64,000 nucleotides of DNA from Adhaeribacter pallidiroseus (GCF_003340495.1 NZ_QASA01000001.1:3658001-3722000), one strand, 5' to 3'; numbered from the stretch's first letter, positions 1-8,956 are shown. Translations and numbers: made by a program. Notes: generated by a model from the letters alone, not told the origin.

Positions 1-2418
1 GGCTCCGTGGTTTACCTGCGCGATGTCGCCCGTTTAGAATTAGGCAGCTTTGGTTACACCCGGCAAGCTTTTATTAATGGCCAACCGGCTACTTTCTTGT
101 TAGTATACCAGTCGCCGGGTAGTAACGCGTTGGATACTGCCGAAGGTGTTTACAAAGCCTTGGCTAACATGAAAAAAACCTTTCCGGCCGATATGGATTA
201 CAAAGTTTCTTTCGAAACCGTTTCGGTGGTAGAAGTGTCGATTGAGGAAGTAATTCATACCTTAAGCGAAGCTTTATTGCTGGTAATTCTGGTAGTGTTC
301 TTGTTCCTGCAAAACTGGCGGGCCACGCTGGTACCTATCTTGGCGATTCCGGTTTCGATTGTGGGTACGTTTATTTTCTTTATCCCGCTCGGGTTTACCA
401 TTAACACGCTTACTTTATTTGGTTTCGTACTGGCCATTGGTATTGTGGTGGATGATGCCATTGTGGTGGTAGAGGCTGTACAGCATTACATCGACCACGA
501 GCGGCTGTCGGCGAAAGAAGCTACCCGCAAAGCCATGAAAGATATTACGGCGCCGGTTATTGCTATTGCCTTAATATTAGCGGCGGTATTTATTCCGGTA
601 GGTTTTATTCCGGGTTTAGTAGGCCGTTTGTACCAGCAATTCGCGATTACCATTGCCATTTCGGTATTAATCTCGGCTTTTGTGGCGCTAACCTTAACGC
701 CGGCGCTTTGCTCGCTGATGTTGCGCCCCATGAACCTGGATAAAAATTCGCGGGGCCTTAACAAGCTATTTTTTAAATTTAACGAATGGTTCGCGCGGGT
801 AACCAATGCGTACTCCAATGGGGTGCGCCGCAGCATAAAAGCGGCACCTTTAGTATTAATTTTACTGGTTTGCGTGTATGCCGGTACTTTAGGTTTATTC
901 CGCACCAAGCCAACCGGCTTTATTCCTACCGAAGACGAAGGCCGTTTGTTCGTGACTTTTGAGCTCCCCCAAGCTGCTTCGAGTAACCGGACCATCGCGG
1001 TTTTAAAAGAAATTTCGGAACACTTACGGACTACGCCGGGCGTGAACAATTACTCGGCCATTGCGGGCTTAAACGTGCTGAACTTTTCCATTAAATCCAA
1101 CAGCGGTACTATTTTCGTGCAGCTTAAACCTTGGGCCGACCGGAAAGAAGCGTCGCAGCAGCTTTTTGCCATTGTGGGTACGTTGCAGCAAAAATTTGCC
1201 ACCGTTAAAGATGCGAATATTGTGGTAGTGCCCCCACCCGCCGTGCCGGGTTTAGGACGCACGGGGGGTTTTAGCTTTATCTTGCAGCAACGCGAAAGTA
1301 CCGATGATATCAAAGCTTTTGAAGGCATCGTGAACAACTTTTTAGCCGAAGTCCGAAAACGGCCCGAAATTACGGGTGCCTTCTCGTTCTTTACGGCCCG
1401 TACGCCGGGTTACCAGTTGCAAGTAGACCGCGAAAAAGTTAAAAAGTTAGGCGTTTCTCTTACGGATGTTTTCTCCACCATGTCCACGTTTATGGGTAGC
1501 CAGTACGTGAACGATTTTACCATGTATGGCCGCAATTTTAGAGTAGTAGCCCAAGCCGATACTTCTTTCCGGGACGATATCCGGGACTTAAGTCAGTATT
1601 ACGTAAAAAACCAGCGAGGAGAGTCGGTACCGCTTAGCGCAGTCGTTTCGCACCAGGTTACCGAAAGTGCCCCGGTAGTATCGCATTATAACTTGTTTCG
1701 GTCGACGGAAATAAACGGTAACCCGGCGCCGGGTTATAGCAGTGGCCAGGCGATTGCGGCTTTGCAAGAAGTGGCGGCCAAAGTACTGCCCGCGGGTTAT
1801 GGTTACGAGTTTTCCGGCCTGAGCCGCGAAGAATTATCGTCGGGGAATACCACTATATTCATTTTTGCCTTATCCATTACCCTGGTGTTTTTGTTGCTAG
1901 CGGCTTTGTACGAAAGTTGGTCGGTGCCGTTCTCGGTATTGCTGGCCGTGCCTTTAGGCGCTTTTGGGGCAATAGTCGCGTTAATTTTCTTGCCTAAGCT
2001 TACTAATAATATTTACGCGCAAATAGGTTTAATTACTTTGATTGGCTTAGCGGCCAAAAACGCCATTTTGATTGTGGAGTTTGCCAAAGAACGGGTAGAT
2101 AATGGCGTAGAAATATTAGCCGCCACCATTGATGCCGTTAAACTGCGCTTGCGCCCAATTATTATGACTTCCCTGGCCTTTATTCTGGGGGTTTTGCCTT
2201 TGGCTTTCTCCAGCGGAGCCGGAGCCGTAGCCCGGCAAACCATTGGCTGGACGGTGGTAGGCGGAATGCTTTCGGCTACGTTCCTGGCTTTGTTTGTGGT
2301 GCCGGTACTATTCTTAAAAATCACGCAGTTTGCTTACGGTAAAAAGCAGTTAGCCGCCTTACAAGAAAAACATCCCCAGGTAGACTACGACCACGCCGGC
2401 GATGGGTTTACCCACTAA
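1..2418 (+). CDS. RND efflux pump permease, HAE1/AcrB family (5'-truncated by window edge)
   Basis: The frame is open from base 1, so only the C-terminal 805 residues of a protein that is normally about 1050 residues are present. It is the inner-membrane proton/drug antiporter subunit of a tripartite RND pump, working with a periplasmic adaptor and an outer-membrane channel that must lie outside the window. Visible hallmarks are the porter-domain start LRDVARLELG, the paired TM4 aspartates in GIVVDDAIVV (about D151/D152 of the fragment), the TM10 lysine in GLAAKNAI (about K686), and hydrophobic blocks typical of TM2-6 and TM8-12. The family is certain; the substrate cannot be read from sequence. 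The gene ends at a strong palindromic terminator 8 bases after the stop. Confidence 0.95.
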   Translation, partial: GSVVYLRDVARLELGSFGYTRQAFINGQPATFLLVYQSPGSNALDTAEGVYKALANMKKTFPADMDYKVSFETVSVVEVSIEEVIHTLSEALLLVILVVFLFLQNWRATLVPILAIPVSIVGTFIFFIPLGFTINTLTLFGFVLAIGIVVDDAIVVVEAVQHYIDHERLSAKEATRKAMKDITAPVIAIALILAAVFIPVGFIPGLVGRLYQQFAITIAISVLISAFVALTLTPALCSLMLRPMNLDKNSRGLNKLFFKFNEWFARVTNAYSNGVRRSIKAAPLVLILLVCVYAGTLGLFRTKPTGFIPTEDEGRLFVTFELPQAASSNRTIAVLKEISEHLRTTPGVNNYSAIAGLNVLNFSIKSNSGTIFVQLKPWADRKEASQQLFAIVGTLQQKFATVKDANIVVVPPPAVPGLGRTGGFSFILQQRESTDDIKAFEGIVNNFLAEVRKRPEITGAFSFFTARTPGYQLQVDREKVKKLGVSLTDVFSTMSTFMGSQYVNDFTMYGRNFRVVAQADTSFRDDIRDLSQYYVKNQRGESVPLSAVVSHQVTESAPVVSHYNLFRSTEINGNPAPGYSSGQAIAALQEVAAKVLPAGYGYEFSGLSREELSSGNTTIFIFALSITLVFLLLAALYESWSVPFSVLLAVPLGAFGAIVALIFLPKLTNNIYAQIGLITLIGLAAKNAILIVEFAKERVDNGVEILAATIDAVKLRLRPIIMTSLAFILGVLPLAFSSGAGAVARQTIGWTVVGGMLSATFLALFVVPVLFLKITQFAYGKKQLAALQEKHPQVDYDHAGDGFTH

Positions 2419-2425
2419 GCATTTT

Positions 2426-2491
2426 TAAACCTGCATAAAAAAACACCCGGCATTTTAATTAAAATGCCGGGTGTTTTTTTATGCAGGTTTA
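2426..2491. terminator. 66-bp perfect palindrome, bidirectional intrinsic terminator
   Basis: Two 33-base arms are exactly complementary with no unpaired centre (axis between 2458 and 2459). The GC-rich core ACACCCGGCATTTTAA is flanked by A7/T7 tracts, so either strand gives a stem followed by a U-run. It separates the convergent RND gene and the small minus-strand gene at 2547. Confidence 0.9.
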
Positions 2492-2546
2492 CCTTAATTT
2501 AAAGCAAAAATTTAAAAAAGTCTGACTACGAACAACTATTAATTAC

Positions 2547-2804
2547 TTATACCACAGGGCTGGATTTGTTCGTATCTTTCTCCGAAGACGAAGGTGCGGC
2601 GACAGTATTTACCAACTCTTGGTCTAGATTCACTAACCGGCTTTCCAGCGAAACTTTATAAGAATAATATTTAATAATTTTATTTAATGCTTTTTCCTGA
2701 CCTACAATTTCTTTTAAGTAATCCAGGTAGTGGTACACTTGTTTTCTATCCAGATTCTGAACATCTAAATTTTCAAAAATCCAATCGATTAAGCCAGCCG
2801 ACAT
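2547..2804 (-). CDS. small acidic hypothetical protein (85 aa)
   Basis: I do not recognise a family. The product is 85 residues with an amphipathic helical first two thirds (DWIFENLDVQNL, YHYLDYLKEIVGQEKALNKI) and a Ser/Lys-rich tail. It has an ATG start, stands alone, and runs convergently into the palindromic terminator at 2426-2491, which supports it as a real transcription unit. There is no signal peptide or membrane segment. It is probably a cytosolic helical protein, but no function can be inferred. Confidence 0.55.
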   Translation of the reverse strand: MSAGLIDWIFENLDVQNLDRKQVYHYLDYLKEIVGQEKALNKIIKYYSYKVSLESRLVNLDQELVNTVAAPSSSEKDTNKSSPVV

Positions 2805-2869
2805 GTTGTTGTATATAAAGAACTGAATATAACAAGATTGGTGCCCGGCGGTTTATAGAAATACGTATT

Positions 2870-2877
2870 TACATTTG
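2870..2877 (+). promoter_or_regulatory. possible Bacteroidota -7 element TACATTTG
   Basis: TACATTTG matches the TAnnTTTG -7 consensus 43 bases before the DUF4468 start. No clear TTTG -33 box sits about 20 bases upstream, so this is a half-match only. Confidence 0.4.
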
Positions 2878-2920
2878 TATTTATACGGAAATTTTAAATA
2901 GATTTCAACCATTATTATAC

Positions 2921-3493
2921 TTGTTATCATTGCAAAAATTTAAAAAACCAACGCAGCGTACATGTAAAGTCAGTTGTTTTTTCTGGTTCTTGTTTTTTAT
3001 CTATCCCGTAACTGTATCTGCCCAAACTTTTCCGGTAGATGCGGCCACAGGTAAAATTTATTACGCCGAAGAAGTTCTGGTTAAAGATGGCCCTCAGTTA
3101 GAATTATATCACCGGGCTAAAGCTTGGTTTGCCCCAATTGGCAAAGTAAAAATTGTAATTAAAGTAGATGACTTGCCCAATGGTGTCCTCATTGGGCAGA
3201 CTTATTCGCCCTTTTCATTTACAAGCCCCGGAAAAAAACAAACGTATCATTTGGGGTACACACTAAAGTTAGAAATAGAAGACGATCGCTATTGGTACAG
3301 CTTAACCGATTTTTGGTTAGAGCCGGTAATACCCTTACAAGCGCATTCAGCGAAGCAAGTAATTGGCCAGCAACCTTTAGAAATAGCGGTGTTACCCCAA
3401 AAAGAGAAACCAGTACCAAACAAAGTTTTAGCAGAAGCCGTGCAGAAAACCATTCTTGCCTTCATTCAAAATCTGAAAGAATCGTTGGATTAA
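2921..3493 (+). CDS. exported DUF4468 (TBP-like fold) protein
   Basis: A 190-residue protein with an N-terminal export signal (basic KFKKPTQR, then hydrophobic CFFWFLFFIYPVTVSA, likely cut before QTF). The mature part begins FPVDAATGKIYYAEEV and contains LYHRAKAWF, the pattern of DUF4468, a Bacteroidota family with a predicted TBP-like fold and unknown role. No in-frame ATG precedes the signal sequence. The best start is TTG at 2921, or TTG at 2930, both of which keep the basic N-terminus. The protein is expected in the periplasm. It lies 59 bases upstream of the VCBS-repeat gene on the same strand and could be co-transcribed with it. Confidence 0.75.
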   Translation: MLSLQKFKKPTQRTCKVSCFFWFLFFIYPVTVSAQTFPVDAATGKIYYAEEVLVKDGPQLELYHRAKAWFAPIGKVKIVIKVDDLPNGVLIGQTYSPFSFTSPGKKQTYHLGYTLKLEIEDDRYWYSLTDFWLEPVIPLQAHSAKQVIGQQPLEIAVLPQKEKPVPNKVLAEAVQKTILAFIQNLKESLD

Positions 3494-3552
3494 GCTTTAT
3501 AAGAAGCTTTTGTTAGGTTTTAGGTAAATTTTTTAATTTAAATAAGAGAAAC

Positions 3553-4719
3553 ATGCTGCTGCTTTACTATATCTGGAATTTAGTGGTAAACTTTTTTACG
3601 GTGTTCCCTCCTACTCCCCAGTTCGAAGCCCAAACCATTGATAACGCCATTTCCATCGGCTACGGCTTAGCCATTGGCGACGTAAACGGCGATCGTAAAC
3701 CCGATATTTTACTGGCCGATCAAAAGCAATTTGTCTGGTACCGCAACGGCGACTGGAAACGTTTTGTGCTGGCCGAAAACCTGACGGAACGTGATAATGT
3801 GTGCATTGCGGCTCAGGATTTAGATAACGATGGTAAAGTAGAAATTGCCGTTGGGGCCCAGTGGAATCCCGGCGAAACACTAGATACCACGCAATCAGGG
3901 GCGGTTTTTTATTTAATGCGGCCGAAAGACCCTACGCAAGTTTGGGAAGCCGTACGTTTACCACATGAGCCTACCGTACATCGCATGCGCTGGGTGAAAT
4001 CTAAAACGGGCGGCTCATACTTAGTGGTGGTTCCCCTACATGGCCGGGGCAATAAAGCCGGCGAAGGGGCTGGGGTAAAAATTAAAGCGTACCAACTGCC
4101 AATTAATCCCCGGAGTGCCTGGCCCACCTTTACGCTCCACAATACCATGCACCTGACGCATAACCTGGAAGTAAAACAAGGCCAAACCGCCAAGCAAACC
4201 GATTTGTACGTGGCCGGGAAAGAAGGCGTGCGCTTTGTTTCCGATTTTAACGGAAAACTTTCCGCTAATAAAGCGCAGGAAATTGCGGGGGTAAACTTAC
4301 CTACCGGCGAAGTCCGGTTGGGCAACATCAGCAAAAAACAGAAATTTCTGGCCACTATTGAACCCATGCACGGCACCGCTGTGGCGGTTTATACTTTAGG
4401 CCCAGCTGCTACGCGACAAGTGCTCGATGAAAACCTAAAAGAAGGACACGCCCTCGCTACGGCTGATTTACTAGGTTTAGGGCAAGACCAGGTAGTAGCG
4501 GGTTGGCGATTGCCCAACAGCGACAATAAAGTAGGCATTAAAATATACGTACCCACCCATGCAAACAGCACTCAGTGGCAGACTTACTGGGTAGATGATA
4601 ACACCATGGCCACCGAAGATCTGCAAGTACAGGATTTAAATGCCGATGGCAAACCCGACATTATTGCGGCCGGTCGGGCTACCAAAAATTTAAAAATTTA
4701 CTGGAACCGGTCGAAGTAA
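3553..4719 (+). CDS. FG-GAP/VCBS-repeat beta-propeller protein
   Basis: A 388-residue protein with calcium-binding FG-GAP/VCBS signatures: DVNGDRKPD near residue 48, DLDNDGKVE near 93 and DLNADGKPD near 370, consistent with a seven-bladed integrin-like propeller closing N to C. A short hydrophobic N-terminus (LLLYYIWNLVVNFF) may be a non-cleaved anchor or atypical signal. Such proteins are usually extracytoplasmic and bind ligands rather than catalyse reactions. The ATG start is preceded by AAGAGAAAC, which could be a weak ribosome site. Downstream lies a convergent TIGR02757 gene. Confidence 0.8.
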   Translation: MLLLYYIWNLVVNFFTVFPPTPQFEAQTIDNAISIGYGLAIGDVNGDRKPDILLADQKQFVWYRNGDWKRFVLAENLTERDNVCIAAQDLDNDGKVEIAVGAQWNPGETLDTTQSGAVFYLMRPKDPTQVWEAVRLPHEPTVHRMRWVKSKTGGSYLVVVPLHGRGNKAGEGAGVKIKAYQLPINPRSAWPTFTLHNTMHLTHNLEVKQGQTAKQTDLYVAGKEGVRFVSDFNGKLSANKAQEIAGVNLPTGEVRLGNISKKQKFLATIEPMHGTAVAVYTLGPAATRQVLDENLKEGHALATADLLGLGQDQVVAGWRLPNSDNKVGIKIYVPTHANSTQWQTYWVDDNTMATEDLQVQDLNADGKPDIIAAGRATKNLKIYWNRSK

Positions 4720-4754
4720 ATAGACTGATTCCTAATCAAAAAGCTATTTTCTCT

Positions 4755-5531
4755 TTAACCGTAACGTTCTTCTAAACCTAGCCCAAATAAGGCAAAATCA
4801 TACTTTACTGGGTCCAGCGGGTCGAACTCTTGTAGCTGAAGAGTTAACTCCACGGCCGTTTGCCAATCAGTTTGCGGCCGGGTAATCAGGCCTAAACGCC
4901 GGGCTACGCGGTCTACGTGCACGTCGCAGGGGCACATTAAATCGGCGGGTTGCATGTGCTGCCACAAGCCAAAATCTACACCTTGGTTATCCTGGCGCAC
5001 CATCCAACGCAAATACATATTAATGCGTTTACAAGCCGACTTTCGTGCTGGGGTAGAGATATGCTTGCGGGTGCGGACCGGTGCCTCAGGTAACGAAAAA
5101 ACCAGGTTATGAAAATACTCCAGCCGGTCTTTCTGGTTTAAAATCTTGATCACATCGGGTCCCACAAAAGCGATTTCCAAACTATCGTGCTGATTATAAA
5201 ATTGGTGCAGAAAATAGACCAGGTATAATAAATCAGTATCGTTGAAGGTGCGGTGTTTAAAACCCAGTAAAGCTTTTAAATCTTGTTCCTGATGATTTTT
5301 GATGAAGTCGTACGGCGCATGATCAAAGCGTAGCAGCAGTTCGTTGCATTTCGCGATAATGGTTTTTCGTTGCCCCCAGGCCAACATAGCCGCAAAAAGT
5401 CCACTGATTTCAATATCCTGTTTCAATGTAAACTGGTGCGGAATAGAAATCGGATCGTCTGGGATAAAAGCGGGTTGGTTAAATTTATGGTAGTTTTGTT
5501 CCAGTAAAAGATAGATTTCTGCCGCTTGCAT
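4755..5531 (-). CDS. TIGR02757 (DUF2400) family protein
   Basis: A roughly 258-residue soluble protein of the Bacteroidota TIGR02757/DUF2400 family. The typical opening (NQPAFIPDDPISIPHQF, then LFAAMLAWGQRKTI) and the later segments INMYLRWMVR and LMCPCDVHVDRVARRLGLI are all present. The fold and the conserved Cys/Asp/His region recall HhH-type DNA glycosylases, but no reaction has been shown for the family that I know of. An upstream TTG at 5588 would add 19 residues, but it falls inside a hairpin and the homologous sequence begins at MQAAEIY, so ATG at 5531 is chosen. The gene follows the LysM gene on the same strand, separated by that hairpin. Confidence 0.8.
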   Translation of the reverse strand: MQAAEIYLLLEQNYHKFNQPAFIPDDPISIPHQFTLKQDIEISGLFAAMLAWGQRKTIIAKCNELLLRFDHAPYDFIKNHQEQDLKALLGFKHRTFNDTDLLYLVYFLHQFYNQHDSLEIAFVGPDVIKILNQKDRLEYFHNLVFSLPEAPVRTRKHISTPARKSACKRINMYLRWMVRQDNQGVDFGLWQHMQPADLMCPCDVHVDRVARRLGLITRPQTDWQTAVELTLQLQEFDPLDPVKYDFALFGLGLEERYG

Positions 5532-5561
5532 CTTGGCTTCAGATAAAAAATTTAAAAAAAA

Positions 5562-5604
5562 TAACTCTATTAAGACCTTGGACACCAAGATCTTGATAGA
5601 GTTA
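5562..5604 (-). terminator. hairpin between LysM gene and TIGR02757 gene
   Basis: Arms 5562-5581 and 5585-5604 are 20 bases each with a 3-base loop and two mismatches that would be G-U pairs in one RNA strand. It lies 24 bases after the LysM stop and 30 bases before the next start. There is no clean U-run, so it could be an attenuator, an mRNA-end stabiliser or a terminator. Confidence 0.55.
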
Positions 5605-5628
5605 CCGGTAAAGAAAATTTAAAATGGA

Positions 5629-6606
5629 TTAAGGCATGTAATTCACTTCTACCTGAAAGCGGCTGGCCGTAGCCGCTAGTTTTTGGTAAGCTCTTTTGGA
5701 TAACCGAATAATTACCCGGTCATTATCGGTGTTTTCGGGTAGTTTACCGCTTACCCGCACGTATACACTTTGGTTATTCAGGGTATTTTTAACTTGCAAG
5801 ATAGTACCCACCGGTGCTGTTTTGTGCAAGGCCAAATACTTGCTGCCTTCACTCTTATCAATTACTTCGGCTAAACCACTTTCCGAAATCCGGCTTAAAT
5901 TTTCCGAAACCCGGGTTTCCGTACGTTCTACCTTAGCGGGCTCACTTTCTTTGGTTGGAGCCGGTAGCGCCACTGGTTTCGGTTCCTCGCGGCGAGGGTT
6001 TGGTTTTGCTGTGGTTACACTCGGCGTAACAGTAGTTGCGGGAGTTGTTTCGGGTGCATCGGCATTACTGGCGGTTGTTCCGGCGCTGGTAGCGGGCGGA
6101 GTTACTACTAACATTTGGCCTTCCTGCAAGTTATCGGAAGTTAAGTTATTCCATTTTTTTAAATCCGCGGGGCTCACGTTATACAAGCGCGCTATAGCGT
6201 ATAAAGTTTGCCGGGCTTCTACTTGGTGTTGACCGTTTTTGCTAGCAGCGCCGGCCGGGGTAGTAGGTTCTGGTATGGCAGTAACTGGACGAGTAGCGGT
6301 TGTAGTGGCAGTTGCGGTGGGAGACGTTGTGGTTGGTAGGGGAGTTCCGGCACGACCCGGCACAAAAACCGTTTGCCCCACTGTTAAGGAAGTAAGCCCC
6401 GGATTAGCTTGCTGCACGGCCGTAACGGGCACGCCATATTGCCGGGCTAAGCCATACAGTGTTTCTTTGGGTTCTACTTTATGAATTATAAAATTTTTAC
6501 CATTTTTTACTACCGTACCTACCGAATCAATTACCAATGGATTGGCCATGCAGGTAAGTTGGGCAAAAACCAAAGAAAAAAAAGCTGCCAAAAAATATTT
6601 ACGCAT
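5629..6606 (-). CDS. LysM-LysM-DPBB cell-wall protein, copy 1
   Basis: A 325-residue exported protein. The signal peptide is MRKYFLAAFFSLVFAQLTCMA. The first LysM domain is at about 40-85 (HKVEPKETLYGLARQYGV...VFVPG) and the second at about 126-170 (HQVEARQTLYAIARLYNV). A Thr/Pro/Ala-rich linker follows, then a C-terminal RlpA-like double-psi beta-barrel at about 240-325 (SKYLALHKTAPVGTILQV...VYVRVSGKLP). LysM domains bind peptidoglycan GlcNAc; the barrel resembles RlpA and lytic-transglycosylase folds, but the catalytic Asp/His pair is not obvious, so binding rather than cleavage is the safer reading. It is paralogous to the gene at 6880-7875. Confidence 0.88.
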   Translation of the reverse strand: MRKYFLAAFFSLVFAQLTCMANPLVIDSVGTVVKNGKNFIIHKVEPKETLYGLARQYGVPVTAVQQANPGLTSLTVGQTVFVPGRAGTPLPTTTSPTATATTTATRPVTAIPEPTTPAGAASKNGQHQVEARQTLYAIARLYNVSPADLKKWNNLTSDNLQEGQMLVVTPPATSAGTTASNADAPETTPATTVTPSVTTAKPNPRREEPKPVALPAPTKESEPAKVERTETRVSENLSRISESGLAEVIDKSEGSKYLALHKTAPVGTILQVKNTLNNQSVYVRVSGKLPENTDNDRVIIRLSKRAYQKLAATASRFQVEVNYMP

Positions 6607-6642
6607 GATACTAAAACTAACTCTTAAACGATTTTACTATTT

Positions 6643-6650
6643 CAAATTTA
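6643..6650 (-). promoter_or_regulatory. possible -7 element TAAATTTG for LysM copy 1
   Basis: The minus strand reads TAAATTTG 37 bases upstream of the ATG at 6606, matching TAnnTTTG. The -33 region is only T-rich, without an exact TTTG. Confidence 0.4.
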
Positions 6651-6832
6651 AGTTTTCGGCCCATATAAAAAAACTATGTTTGCGATTGGATTTGTAATTT
6701 TAAAACGGCCGGAATAAACACCTGATTAGCTATTGTTCTTGTTAAAGAATAGTAATTCCGATAAGGAGTATTAAAAATTTAAAAAACAATAACAAAGGCT
6801 ACCGATACCATAATAGTAGTTTAAAATTACTC

Positions 6833-6869
6833 TCCGCAGGGTAAATTTTTTAAAAATTTACCCTGCGGA
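6833..6869. terminator. 18-bp-arm palindromic terminator after LysM copy 2
   Basis: TCCGCAGGGTAAATTTTT is followed by one T and its exact reverse complement: 18-bp perfect arms with a single-base centre. It lies 11 bases past the stop of the minus-strand LysM copy 2. Confidence 0.8.
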
Positions 6870-6879
6870 TTACCCCGGA

Positions 6880-7875
6880 TTATTGATTGGAAGAAAGGAT
6901 TTTATCAGCTACTTCGTACTGCACTTCTACCATAAAACGTTTATCCAGGGCACCTAAACGCTGGTAAGCTCTTTTGGAAACTTTTACGACTACTTTCTCA
7001 TTGGTACCAATCTCCGGCAGTTTACCAATTACCCGCACCGACACTGCCTGGTTATTCATGAGGTTACGCACCGTAATAAACGACCCTACGGGAGCCGTTT
7101 TGTGCAAAGCCAGGTACTTGTTACCTGATCTCCCTTCGCTGATTAACTCGGCCAGGCCACTTTCCGTTACCCGCGAAAAAGTTTGCCGGGGAGCAGTACT
7201 TGCCGCATTGTCTTCCGGGCTATTTACCGGATTTTGCGAAGGAATAATGGCGGGCCGGGAAACCACCACGGGAGTGGTAGCAACCGCCGTAGATTCAGGC
7301 TTTACTGGTTTAACCGGCGCTAACACTACGCTACTATTAGATTTAGGGGTTGGTTCGTGCAGCTTTACAATCAAGGTTTGGTTGTTGTGCACGTTGTTGT
7401 CCGGCAGGTTATTCCATTTTTTTAATTCCTCTACGGTTATGCCGTATTGCCGGGCTATGGAAAATAAAGTTTGCTGCTTATCTACCTGGTGCACACCGTT
7501 GCCTTGCCCATCGAACAAAGCGGGGCCAATTGGTTGACTGGAAACCAGCACCCGGTTCCCTTTTGGGACGGTGGTTTTGGCTACATTGGTTTTTGGCGTT
7601 TTACTGGCGATCGCTGCCGTAGCGGGTACCAATATAACCTGATTTACCTGCAGGGTATTTAAGCCAGCATTGGCTTGTTTTATTTTAGAAACACCCACGC
7701 CGTACTTGCGGGCTACCGAGAAAATGGTTTCTTTAGCGGTAACCTGGTGCCGGATGAACTGGGTTCCGTTTACGACAACAGTACCAATAGAATCAACCGG
7801 AGCCGCATTGGCCCAGGAACTGGTTACCGCCACCACGCTGCAAAAAACGAAGGCCGAAAATAAATACTTCCTCAT
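6880..7875 (-). CDS. LysM-LysM-DPBB cell-wall protein, copy 2
   Basis: A 331-residue paralogue of the protein encoded at 5629-6606, with the same order: signal peptide (MRKYLFSAFVFCSVVAVTSS), LysM (HQVTAKETIFSVARKYGV), LysM (HQVDKQQTLFSIARQYGI), low-complexity linker, and a C-terminal double-psi barrel (NKYLALHKTAPVGSFITV...VSVRVIGKLP). Alignment with copy 1 argues for the ATG at 7875 rather than the ATG 15 bases upstream. The C-terminal domain is far better conserved between copies than the linkers. It follows the DUF4905 gene with an 11-base gap and so is probably its operon partner. Confidence 0.88.
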   Translation of the reverse strand: MRKYLFSAFVFCSVVAVTSSWANAAPVDSIGTVVVNGTQFIRHQVTAKETIFSVARKYGVGVSKIKQANAGLNTLQVNQVILVPATAAIASKTPKTNVAKTTVPKGNRVLVSSQPIGPALFDGQGNGVHQVDKQQTLFSIARQYGITVEELKKWNNLPDNNVHNNQTLIVKLHEPTPKSNSSVVLAPVKPVKPESTAVATTPVVVSRPAIIPSQNPVNSPEDNAASTAPRQTFSRVTESGLAELISEGRSGNKYLALHKTAPVGSFITVRNLMNNQAVSVRVIGKLPEIGTNEKVVVKVSKRAYQRLGALDKRFMVEVQYEVADKILSSNQ

Positions 7876-7886
7876 AGCAATTCTCG

Positions 7887-8711
7887 TCAAAAATTATAGG
7901 CAACCAAGGTACTTTTCTCTGTGATAAACAATACAGTATTATTCATGACAAAAAAAGAACCTGTTCCCAGACCTGTTACATTGTTGTTCAATATTTCTTC
8001 CTGTACAAGCGCGCCATCAGCAGCAGCGTACATACCCAGCACATTTTTAAAATTATTGGTTGCCACGGCTTCGTAGTAACTTAAAAATAAAAAATCACCT
8101 GCCTCCAGGTAATCTATGGCGCCCACTACTTGCCTGCCCGAGCGCGAAAGCACAAATTGACTAAGCAAGTTAAAATATTCGCTCTCCTGTGCATAGTGAA
8201 CCGGGTAGCGGCCCAACTGAGTTCTTTGCCGGGTAAAATCCGTAACTACCGCCTGGGCCTGTTCTCTGGTTATGGCGGATTCTACTATTGCTCCGGTATG
8301 TGCATCTAAGGCGATAAATACCTCTTTTTCTAATTTAGTTGGTTGAGCCAAAACTTTATTACCAGCAGCTAAACCGTAAAAAATGGCTTCTTCGTGCTGC
8401 CATAAAATCTGTTGTGGATCAACACTAACCGTGGTTATGCCAACGTGGGCCCCTACCTTCCGGTCGGCAAATCCGTGCAAAAACAAGAGCCGCCAGCTAG
8501 TTTCTTCCAAACCAACCCACCAGTTTTCTGCGGCTTGGTACGGTACGCCGGCCAGACCGGTTTTAGCATCCAGCACCACAAATTCTGTTTGTAAACGATC
8601 TCCATCCCGCAGTTCAACCGCTAATAATTCTTGTTCAAAATCTGGCCGGATTTGCCAAATGGGAACCTGAAAAGTTATCGAAAACTGTTTTTGTGGTGAA
8701 CGGAGAAGCAA
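7887..8711 (-). CDS. DUF4905 family protein
   Basis: A 274-residue protein with no signal peptide that I recognise as the Bacteroidota DUF4905 family. The pattern includes an N-terminal F-x-VPIWQI segment, alternation of beta-strand-like repeats, and VVLDAKTG / EETSWRLLFLHGF motifs that suggest a beta-propeller or barrel. No reaction is known. No ATG is available: TTG at 8711 is the likely start, just before the first conserved strand (FSITFQVPIWQI). It is first in a probable two-gene unit with LysM copy 2 and is divergent from kdsB. Confidence 0.65.
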   Translation of the reverse strand: MLLRSPQKQFSITFQVPIWQIRPDFEQELLAVELRDGDRLQTEFVVLDAKTGLAGVPYQAAENWWVGLEETSWRLLFLHGFADRKVGAHVGITTVSVDPQQILWQHEEAIFYGLAAGNKVLAQPTKLEKEVFIALDAHTGAIVESAITREQAQAVVTDFTRQRTQLGRYPVHYAQESEYFNLLSQFVLSRSGRQVVGAIDYLEAGDFLFLSYYEAVATNNFKNVLGMYAAADGALVQEEILNNNVTGLGTGSFFVMNNTVLFITEKSTLVAYNF

Positions 8712-8956
8712 GAGAATTTTAAACCAAAACCAATTAAAACCGGGTCTTGCAAAGGTAAAAAAACAATCCGAAAGGTAGTCCTTAATTCTCCGGTTTATCT
8801 ATCCACCGTAGTTTGTGGATAATAGAACCAAAAAAGATAAAAATTTAAAAAAATACGTTTAAGCCACAATAATTTTAATTTTACACCTGAAAAAAACAAC
8901 TGCCTGGTTTTATTTAAAATTGCGGCAACCAACTATTACCTCTAAACTGCTATTAA

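Noticed and set aside
486-1049. Minus-strand open frame of 187 codons inside the RND gene
   Set aside because: Fully antisense to conserved transmembrane coding sequence; no family resemblance.
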